A DNA stretch of 64,000 nt, from NCBI GenBank assembly GCA_022414725.1, contig CM039462.1, forward strand, positions 96,687,232-96,751,231, in the 5' to 3' direction. The DNA is from Microglena sp. YARC (Eukaryota > Chlorophyta > Chlorophyceae > Chlamydomonadales > Chlamydomonadaceae). Below are positions 44,301-55,715 of the stretch, in pieces. Positions within the stretch are counted from its first letter, which is position 1; every line of letters starts with the position of its first letter. Below the pieces are notes generated by a model that was given only the letters and a program-made list of their open reading frames with translations, did no database searches and was not told where the DNA came from. The translations under genes were made by a program, and so were the position numbers.

Positions 44301-47048
44301 CACATCTCCTTCAAAAATTTATACTTAGGGCGGTCAAAGTAGGGTCCTGTAGTGATCTGAATTAACATACAAGCCAGTTAGCATCCCTATACATATATAG
44401 AGCCCTAATTTAGTCCACAAGCGGTTAGATCTAACCCCAATTTAACCCCCAAATGGCCACCCCTAATTTAGTCCACAAGCGGTTAGATCTAACCCCAATT
44501 TAACCCCCAAATGGCCACCCCTAATTGAGTCCACAAGCGGTTAGATCTAACCCCAATTTAACCCCCAAATGGCCACCCCTAATTTAGTCCACAAGCGGTT
44601 AGATCTAACCCCAATTTAACCCCAAAATGGCCACCCCTAATTTAGTTCACAAGCGGTTAGATCGAACCCCAATTTAACCCCCAAATGGCCACCCCTAATT
44701 TAGTCCACAAGCGGTTAGATCTAACCCCAATTTAACCCCCAAATGGCCACCCCTAATTGAGTCCACAAGCGGTTAGATCTAACCCCAATTTAACCCCCAA
44801 ATGGCCTCCCCTAATTTAGTCCACAAGCGGTTAGATCTAAACCCCAATTTACAACACCAAAATGGCCACCCCTAATTTAGTCCACAACGCAGGTTAGATC
44901 TAACCCCAATTTAACCCCCAAATGGCCACCCCTAATTGAGTCCACAAGCGGTTAGATCGACCCCAATTTAACCCCAAATGGCCCACCCCTAATTTAAGTC
45001 CACAAGCGGTTAGATCTAACCCCAATTTACAAACCCCCAAATGGCCACCCCTAATGATCCACAAGCGGTTAGATCTAACCCCAATTTAACCCCCAAATGG
45101 CCACCCCTAATTGAGTCCACAAGCGGTTAGATCGAACCCCAATTTAACCCCCAAATGGCCACCCCTAATTGAATCCACAAGCGGTTAGATCTACCCCAAT
45201 TTAACCCCACCAAATGGCCACCCCTAATTTAGTCCACAAGCGGTTATCTAACCCCAATTAACCCCCAAATGGCCCACCCCTAATTTAGTCCACAAGCCGT
45301 GTTAGATCGAACCCCAATTTAACCCCCAAATGGCCACCCCTAATTTTAGTCCACAACTTAGATCTAACCCCAATTGCCACCCCTAACCCCATTCCCCAAT
45401 GCCACCCCTAAATTTAGTCCACAGTTAGCGGTTATTTTCGTATACAACCCCAATTTAACCCCCAAATGGGCCACCCCTAGATTGAGTCCACCAAGCGGTT
45501 AGATCGATCTAACCCCAATTTAACCCCTAATTGAGTCCAAATGCGGTTGGCCACCCCCAAATTAATTGAGCTCCACAGCGGTTAATCTAACCCCAATTTA
45601 ACCCCAAATGGCCACCCTAATTGAGTCCACAAGCGTTAGATCTAACCCCAATTTAACCTCCAAATGAGGGCCACCCCTAATTTATCCACAAGCGGTAGAT
45701 CGAACCCCAAGATCAAATGCCACCCCTAAACCCCAATTTAACCCCCAAATGGCCACCCCTAGAGACCACCAATTTAACCCCAAATCGCCACCCCAATTAG
45801 TCCACAAGCGGTTAGATCTTAACCCCAATTTAACCCCCAATGATGGCCACCCCAAATGCCACCCAAATTTAGTCCACAAGCTGGTTAGATAACCCCCGTC
45901 CACCCCTCAACTCCCGGTAAATTTAATCCCCAAAATCCCAACGTTAATCGCCACCCCTAATTTAGTCCACAAGCGGTAGATCTAACCCCAATTTAACCCC
46001 CAAATGGCCACCCCTAATTGAATCCACAAGCGGTTAGATCTAACCCCAATTTAACCCCCAAATGGCCACCCCTAGTTTAGTCCACAAGCCGGTTAGATCT
46101 AACCCTCCCCCAATTTAACCCCCAAATGGCCACCCCTAATTTAGCCCACAAACTGGCCACCACTCATGTCTAGGATTCCTTGCCACTCACTTGTCCTTGC
46201 TCCATTGTTTTGAAGTTCCTATGGTAGCCGGGCCTTTGCTATGCAGCTCGCACAGGCACACAACCATCCATCCACCGGCACCCCTTACCCACCCCACGAA
46301 ATGGTTGGATTCCTTGCCCTGTCTCATGGTTGGTTCCTTGCCCTGCATGGGTTGGATTCCTTGCCCCTCACTTATCCTTGCGCCACTGCTTTTCCAGTGG
46401 AGCAATCATCCCGGCATGTACATATACATATGTAAACAAATGAGTCTACTTGGTGTGATTGGGTTGGATTGATACAATGACATGTAACAATCCAACCCAA
46501 TCACACACCCCAACCACACCCCAACCACACACACACACATTGTTACATTATTACATACCGGTAATGACATGGCATGGCAATGACATGTAACAACCCAATT
46601 TTTCCAGCCATCTGAAAATAAAGGTTTTTGATTCCTTTCCACTCACTTATCCTTTGCTCCACTGGCTTTTTAGTGAGTTTCCTGTAGCGTACCCCACAAG
46701 GCCACCACACCTACTCACATGGAAAGACACCACAACCGTTGAAGATGGAATACAGAGTAAATTTAGACCAGGGAAGGAGGAAGTTTTTTCATATAAACCT
46801 ATGTCCGGAAGTTCTTGTAATCTGCCTACCCCCCCCCCCCCCCCCCCCCCCCCCCCTTGCCACTCACTCATCCTTGCTGCCACTGTTTTTTGTCTGTAAG
46901 TTCCTGGTAGCGTGCCCACAAGCCACCACACTACTCACATGGAAAGACACCACAACCGGTTGAAGATGGAATTACAGAGAGTAAATTTAGCCGGAGGGAA
47001 GGAGGAAGTTTTTTCATATACCCTTGTCGAATTCTCTGTAATCTGCCT

Positions 47049-47084
<36 letters not shown>

Positions 47085-47277
47085 TTGCCACTCACTCATC
47101 TTGCTCCACTGTTTTTGTAGTTCCTCGACCCCCTAGCGTGCCCACAAGGCCACCACACTACTCACATGAAAGACACCACAACCGTTGAAGATGGAATACA
47201 GAGGTAAATTTAGCCGGGCGGTAGGGAGTGAAAATTTTTTCATATACCTATGTCTGGAAGTTCTTGTAATCTGCCCT

Positions 47278-47309
<32 letters not shown>

Positions 47310-50300
47310 TTGCCACTCACTTATCCTTGCTCTACTGCTTTTGTAATTCCTGTAGCGTGCCCCACATGGTCCACCACACTCCTTACATGAAAAACACCAC
47401 AACCGGGGGTTTAACATGGAATAAAGGGTTCATTTAGCCCACAAACAGTTAGATATAACCCTAATGTATCCCACAAACTGGCCAGCCCTCACGTCTTGGA
47501 TTCCATTCCACTTACTTGTCCTTGCTCCACTGCTTTTGTAGTTCCTGGTAGCGTGCCACTCGGTCCACCTTGCCCTTCTTTGTCCCAGGAGGGCCTCCCA
47601 CACGGCTGTCTGCTGTGCTGTGCCGGCTGCTGTGGCTGGCCACACTCTTGTTGGTAGGGCTGGTGCTACGCAGGTGCTCATGCCTGTTCCAAGGGGATTG
47701 GGAGACAGATTGATAAAAAAACACCCCCAAATTGTACATTGTATACCACGCTCTTGTTGGTAGGGCTGGTGCTACGCAGGTGCTCATGCCTGTTTCAAGG
47801 GGATTGGGAGACAGATTGATAAAAAACACCCCAAAAGTGTACATTGTATACCACGCTCTTGTTGGTAGGGTTGGTGCTGTGCAGGTGCTCATGCCTGTTT
47901 CAAGGAGATTGGTAGACAGATTGATGAAGAAGAAAACCCAGAAACGGTACATTATATACCACTCTGTTGTTGGTTGGGCTGGTGCTACGCAGGTGCTCAT
48001 ACCTGTAACAAAAATGAATTATTTGAGTTTACATTCAATACCATAAAAGGAGGTGGGGCGGTGCTGCACAGCGTGCTCAGTAGAAATAAGATTGGAGTTG
48101 TCGCAACGGTTGTAGCTGAGCTGTAGCTGAGTTGTAGCTGAGCTGCTCCCCCAGGGGTTATACCCAGAGCAGGTACTTGAGGAGGTATTTCGATCAAGAG
48201 GCCCACCATAGGTGCTCATGCCTGTAAAAAATGAAACGGTACATTATATACCACTCTGTTGTTGGTTGGGCTGGTGCTACGCAGGTGCTCATGAATGTAA
48301 AAAAATGATCTGTACGTGTTTACAAATTTCCTGGGTGTTTTTTTACTGCCCCTGACGGCAAGCAGCCAAATTGCTGGCTGAAGATTTGCAACCCAGTTTA
48401 AGCTCATACCTGTACATGAATGAAACACAAAAAATGAAAGAGGGATGATGTAGTCAAACACGTAGGTGCGTCCCTGCATTAGTCTGTCGCAATTGATTTT
48501 TCAGATTTATGAAAACACACCTAGAACGGTACATTCTATATTTATTATATTACTTCCTAATATTTTACATTTTACATTCTATACCATATTAGAAGATGGG
48601 GGTCATGCTGTGCAGGTGCTCATGCCTGTTTCAAGTGAAAAAAAGGTAATGATAACGCCTGGTGGAGCGTGGTGTTAAGGGAACCCGCCATACGCGGGTA
48701 GGGAGCGGTCTTGTACCTCACCTGGACAAGCTACCATTGCGGCTGACAAGGACCTGCAACGCCAAGAGCGACCGAAGGGGGGATCGAACCCCAGACTCTT
48801 TGTCCTCATAGTGATTTGGTCTACCACTAGACCAATGTATATGACTGAAAGGGGCTGCTTCAAGTGAATGATATGAAGATTAACGCGATTTTTTTTTTTA
48901 GGATTACGGGTCAAAACATGTCCGTCCCTGAGTCGGTCCTTCACAATTACTTTTTCAGGTACTCAGCAGGGTACTACTTCTTGCCAAATTGGTCAGCGCT
49001 TGAAGCGCACAAACGTCAAATAGGTCAGCGCTTTCTAGTGCAAAAAGCTCAAAAACTGCACGCTGCGCACACAGGAGGTTGAAAAAACTGCGCGAAACGA
49101 GCAGAGGTGCTCAAAAAGTCAGCGCGGCACCGCCCTGACGCGCGCGCTTAGTAGTTCCCTGGTACCCAGCCTGTTTCAATGGGATATAATGATGTATATC
49201 TGTGCTGAAGTTCAATGTTTATAAAAAGGATGATGGATGACCCCCCCCCCCCCCCCCTCCCCCCAACACACACACACTGAAGCCGTTTACACCCTATCCC
49301 TCAAAATCGTGGCGCACCAGTCATACTTAGCAGGCCGTGCCTGGCTGATGCCGATCTCCCCACCGGCCGATGTGCGACGAGAAGTGTGCTGACTGTAGCC
49401 CCCTTTGGTTGCAGCACCACCTCCAGACTGGGGCCCCTGCAACCAGCACATCAATTTGTGTATGACTGTGTGTGTTACTGTGTGTGACTGAGTGTGTATC
49501 TGTGTGTGTCTGTGTGTGTAGCTGTGTGTGTGACTGAGCTATTGTTAAGGTTACTGTCGATGTGCGACGAGAGGGGTGCTGACTGCAGCACCAGTTGACT
49601 GTAGCACCGCCTCCAGACTGGGGGGCCTGCAAGCAGTACACCAATTTGTGTGTGACTGTGTGTGTGACTGTATGTGTGACTGCGCGTATAGCTGTGTGTG
49701 TGACTGAGCTACTGCTTAGGTTACTGTTGATGTGCGATGAGAAGTGTGCTGACTGTAGCCCCCTTTGGCTGTAGCACCACCTCCAGACTGGGGCCCATGC
49801 AAGCAGCACACCCAATTGTGTGTGACTGTGTTAGAGGGGACGCTCTCTAACGTGTGTCGGATGGGGCGGATATATTTGCCCCCGGCCCCCGACAGGCCGT
49901 CGTTACCGCTGTTTATGGAGGGGAGGAGGGGGAAGAGATGTATGTGTGTGCGTATGGTGTGTGTATGGTGGGTGGGAGGGGCAGGATTAATGTGTGTGTA
50001 TGGTGGGTGTGAGGGAGGCAGGATGTATGTATCTTTGTGTATGGTGGTGGGGAGGGGGGGGGGCGGTATGTGTTTGTGTATCGTGTGGGGAGGGGGCAGG
50101 ATGTATGTGTGTGTTTATGGTGTGGGGAGAGAGGGCAGGATGTATGTATGAATGTGTGTGCATGTGGTGGTGGTAGAGGGGGGGGGGGGGGGGGGGGGGA
50201 GGATGATGTGTTTGTTTGGTGGGTGGAGGGGGGCAGGATGTATGTATGTGAGTGTATGGTGGTGGGGAGGGGGGCAGGATGTATGTATGTGTGTATGGTG

Positions 50301-53300
50301 GTGTGGGGGAGGGGGGGCAGGATGTATGTGTGTGTGTATGGTGGTGAGGAGGGGGGGGGGATGCATGTGTTTGTGTATGGTGGTGGGGAGGGGGGGGGAG
50401 ATGCATGTGTTGTGTATGGTGTGGGGGAGGGGGCAGGATGTATGTGTGTGCGTGTATGGTGGTGGGGAGGGGGGGGGGGGGGGGGGGGGGGATGCATTGT
50501 TTGTGTATGGTGTGGGAAAGGGGCAGGATGTATGTATGTGTGAGTATGGTGGTGGGGAGGGGGGGAGGATGCATGTGTTTGCGTATGGTGTGGGGGGGGG
50601 CAGATGTATGTGTGTGTGTATGGTGGGGGGAGGGGGGGGGAGGATGCATGTGTTTGTTTATGGTGTGGGGGAGGAGGGCAGGATGTATGTGTGAGTGTAT
50701 GGTGGTGGTAGAGGGGGGGATGCATGTGTGTGTGTATGTGTGGGGAGGGGGCAGGATGTATGTGTGAGTGTATGGTGGTGGGAGGGGGGGAGGATGCATG
50801 TGTTTGTGTATGGTGTGGGGATGGCGCAGATGTATGTATGTGTGGTATGGTGGTGGGGAGGGGGGCAGGATGTGTGTGTATGGTAGGGGGAGGGGGCAGG
50901 ATGTAATCTGTGTTATGGAGGTGGGGAGGGGGGGAGGGTGTATCAGTGTGTATGGTGGGGGAAGGGGCAGGATGTTTGTATCTATGTGTGTGCATGGTGT
51001 GGTGGTGTTTGTGGGGGAAGGGGGTGTGGGAGGGGTAGTATGTATGTATGTGTTGTGTATGGTGTGTGGGAGGGGCAGGATGTATGTAAGAATGAGACTT
51101 AAAAAAAAAAAATTGTATGAATGGATAGTTTTTATGTAGAAATTCAGTGATCAATATGATACAAAGTGATTCAGCAAGATAGAAAGTGATTTGGTTATGT
51201 TCTACACACTTATGACTATGCTTCAGTTTGCCCATTTTGCCCCAAATTTGCCCCCACCTGAAAAATGTAACTTCCCATATCTTTTGATTTTTGCAGCCAA
51301 ACCTTTCCTCTTTTTTTCCCCCTCTTCCTTTCTCCCTTTTTCCCCCCTCCCCACTTTTTCCCCCCCCCCCTCCACCCTCCCCCCGCCTTCCACAAATTTG
51401 CCCCCGTGGCCTGACACACGTTAAAAATATTCGCCGTTAGAGGCTGCGTGTGTGACTGTGTGTGGTTGTGTGTGTGACTGTGTGTGGTCTGCGTGCTGTG
51501 ACTGTGTGTGGCTGTTGTGTGACTGAGCTATTGTTAAGGTTACTGGTGGATGTGCAATGAGAAGTGTGCTGACTGTAGCCCCCTTTGGCTGCAGCACCAG
51601 CTCCAGACTGGGGCCCCTGCAACCAGCACATCAATTTGTGTATGACTGTGTGTGTAACTGTGCGTGTGCCTGTGTGTGTGCCTGTGTGTGTGACAGCTGT
51701 TTTTGGGTTACTGGTGGATGTGCAATGAGAAGTGTGCTGACTGTAGCCCCCTTTGGCTGCAGCACCACCTCCAGACTGGGGCCCCTGCAACCAGCACATC
51801 AATTTGTGTATGCCTGTGTGTGTAACTGTGCGTGTGCCTGTGTGTGTGCCTGTGTGTGTGACAGCTGTTTTTAGGTTACTGGTGGATGTGCAATGAGAAG
51901 TGTGCTGACTGTAGCCCCCTTTGGCTGCAGCACCACCTCCAGACAGGGGCCCCTGCAACCAGCACATCAATTTGTGTATGACTGTGTGTGTAACTGTGCG
52001 TGTGCCTGTGTGTGTGGCTGTGTGTGTGCCTGTGTGTGTGACAGCTGTTTTTGGGTTACTGGTGGATGTGCGATGAGAAGTGTGCTGACTGTAGCCCCCT
52101 TTGGCTGCAGCACCACCTCCAGACTGGGGCCCCTGCAACCAGCACATCAATTTGGGTATGACTGTGTGTGTGACTGAGTGTGTGACTGTGTGTGCCTGTG
52201 TGTGTAGCTGTGTGTGTGCCTGTGTGTGTGCCTGCTGTGGTGTGTGCCTGAGCCATTGTTAAGGTTACTGTCAATGTGCGATGAGAAGTGTGCTGACTGT
52301 AGCCCCCTTTGGCTGTAGCACCACCTTCAGACTGGGGGGCCTGCAACCAGCACATCAATTTGTGTATGACTGTGTGTGTAACTGTGCGTGTGGCTGTGTG
52401 TGTGACTGAGCTGTTTTAGGTTACTGGTGGATGTGCGATGAGAAGTGTGCTGACTGTAGCCCCCTTTGGCTGCAGCACCACCTCCAGACTGGGGCCCCTG
52501 CAACCAGCACATCAATTTGTGTATGACTGTGTGTGTAACTGTGCGTGTGCCTGTGTGTGTGGCTGTGTGTGTGACTGAGCTGTTTTAGGTTACTGGTGGA
52601 TGTGCGATGAGAAGTGTGCTGACTTGAGCCCCCTTTGGCTGCAGCACCACCTCCAGACTGGGGCCCCTGCAACCAGCACATCAATTTGTGTATGCCTGTG
52701 TGTGTAACTGTGTGTGTGACTGTGTGTATAGCTGTGTGTGTGACTGAGCTGTTTTAGGTTACTGGTGGATGTGCGATGAGAAGTGTGCTGACCGTAGCCC
52801 CCTTTGGCTGCAGCACCACCTTCAGACTGGGGCCCCTGCAACCAGCACATCAATTTGTGTATGACTGTGTGGGTAACTGTGTGTGTGACTGTGTGTATAG
52901 CTGTGTGTGTGACTGAGCTGTTTTAGGTTACTGGTGGATGTGCGATGAGAAGTGTGCTGACTGTAGCCCCCTTTGGCTGCAGCACCACCTCCAGACTGGG
53001 GCCCCTGCAACCAGCACATCAATTTGGGTATGACTGTGTGTGTGACTGAGTGTGTGACTGTGTGTGCCTGTGTGTGTAGCTGTGTGTGTGACTGTGTGTG
53101 TGCCTGTGTGTGTGCCTGAGCCATTGTTAAGGTTACTGTCGATGTGCGATGAGAAGGTGTTGCTGACGTGTAGCCCCCTTTGGCTGCTGTAGCAGCCACT
53201 TCAGACTGGGGGCCTGCAACCCAGCACATCAATTTGTGTATGGGACTGTGTGTGTAACTGTGCGTGTGTGGCTGTGTGTCTGTGACTGAGCTGTTTTAGG

Positions 53301-55284
53301 TTACTGGTGGATGTGCGATGAGAAGTGTGCTGACTGTAGCCCCCTTTGGCTGCAGCACCACCTCCAGACTGGGGCCCCTGCAACCAGCACATCAATTTGT
53401 GTATGACTGTGTGTGTAACTGTGCGTGTGCCTGTGTGTGTGGCTGTGTGTGTGACTGAGCTGTTTTAGGTTACTGGTGGATGTGCGATGAGAAGTGTGCT
53501 GACTGTAGCCCCTTTTGGCTGTAGTACCACCTTCAGACTGGGGCCCATGCAAGCAGCAGACCAATTTGTGTGTGACTTTGTGTGTGGCTGTGTGTGTGGC
53601 TGTGTGTGTGACTGAGCTATTGCTTAGGTTACTGTTGATGTGCGATGAGAAAGTGTGCTGACTGCCAGCACCAGTTGACTTTGTGTAGCACCGCCTCCAG
53701 ACTGGGGGGCCTGCAAGTAGCACACCAATTTGTGTGTGACTGTGTGTGGCTGTGTGTGTGGCTGTGTGTAGCTGTGTGTGTGACTGTGTGTGACTGTGTG
53801 TGGGTCCTGTGTTGTGTGACTGTGTGTAGCTGTGGTGTGTGACTGTGTTGACTGTGTGTGGCTGTTGTGTTGGCTTGCTTTTAACTAGAGTATTATTTTT
53901 ATTAGAGTATCGTTTTATATTGGATTATGGTTTTGTATTAGGGTACTGTTTGAATGTTGATGGTACTACTGGAGACGGCGAGCAACCAACTAGGCTGGAA
54001 CCACGTAACCAAGTTCAAGTTCAAATCAAGCAATGGAACCAAGTTCAAATGATTCAATTTCAAATTCAAATCCTGCTGCGCACCTGCGGGCCGTCCCGCC
54101 TCTTGCCGTCAAGTCCTTCTGCAACCATAGCCTCCCTCTCCAACTCCTTGAATTCCACCTGCCAACGCTCTACTGCACTCGCGCTGCGAAGAATCCAAAT
54201 CAGCACTGTAAGTATTCAGATATCATCAAACTGCATTGGCGCTTCAAATGATCTAATAGGCACTGTAAGTATTCAGATATCATCAAACTGCACTTGCGCT
54301 GCGAAGAATCCAAATCATTGCGGACTGTAAGTATTCAGATATCATCAAACTGCACTGGCGCTGCAAACGATCTAATAGGCACTGTAAGTATTCAGATATC
54401 ATCAAACTGCACTGGCGCTGCGAAGAATCCAAATCAGCACTGTAAGTATTCAGATATCATCAAACTGCACTGGCGCTGCAAACGATCTAATAGGCACTGT
54501 AAGTATTCAGATATCATCAAACTGCACTTGCGCTGCGAAGAATCCAAATCAGCACTGTAAGTATTCAGATATCATCAAACTGCACTGGCGCTGCAAACGA
54601 TCTAATAGGCACTGTAAGTATTCAGATATCATCAAACTGCCACTTGCGCCTGCGAAAGAATCCAAATCAGCACTGTAAGTATTCAGATATCATCAAACTG
54701 CACTGGCGCTGCAAACGATCTAATAGGCACTGTAAGTATTCAGATATCATCAAACTGCACTTGCGCTGCGAAGAATCCAAATCAGCACTGTAAGTATTCA
54801 GATATCATCAAACTGCACTTGCGCTGCGAAGATTCAAAATAATCACTGGTAGTATGCAGATCATCAAACTGCACACGCAGTGCAAATGATTTAATAATCA
54901 CTGTTAGTATACAGATATCATCAACCTGCACTAGCGCAGCAAATTTAGGGGGTCTTCGGCACCCTTTCCTGCACCTTTTGGCACCCCTTCCACCCACAAT
55001 GAACCCTTGTCTGCACCTTTTGGCACCCCTTCCACCCACAATGAACCCTTGTCTGCACCTTTTGGCACCCCTTCCACCCACAATGAACCCTTGTCTGCAC
55101 ATTTTTGACACCCCTTCCACCCATAATGCACCCTACAAGCCCAAATGAAAGGGTGCCGATGGCCCCCCAAGTTAGCCGTGAACATCCAACTCAACCCGGA
55201 TCTTCGGACTTGTCTGGCCCCTGATCCCGTACGCCTGCATGGCCATGGTCTGTTTATCTTAATGACCCCCCCCCCCCCCCCCCG

Positions 55285-55349
<65 letters not shown>

Positions 55350-55684
55350 TAACAACAACATACAACAACCCCAGATCTTCGGACTTGCCTGGCCTCTGAT
55401 CCCGCACGCCTGCATGGCTATGGTCTGATTGTCCTTTGCCCCCCTCCTCCCCCCCCCCCCCCCCCCCTAACAACAACATTCAACTCACCCCAGATCTTCG
55501 GACTTGTCTGGCCTCTGATCCCGTACGTCTGCATGGCTATGGTCTCGGCCAGCATCTGCACCTTCTAGTCCAAGTCGGCCCTCTTCGTCCTCCCACAGCC
55601 CAGCACGAAGCGTGCCTTCACAAGTTGTAAGAGATAGGATGCTCAGACCTTGAAATTGATTGCGTTAATAAAGAGTCCCCCCCC

Positions 55685-55715
<31 letters not shown>

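Noticed and set aside
49913..51235. 440-codon minus-strand frame, His/Pro/Thr-rich
   Set aside because: Translation of the G-rich minisatellite; no domain, no splice support.
54065..54211. Plus-strand exon LRAVPPLAVKSFCNHSLPLQ with GTAAGT donors
   Set aside because: Tempting because of GTAAGT, but the minus reading gives a charged helical exon with acceptor, donor and phases fitting its neighbours.
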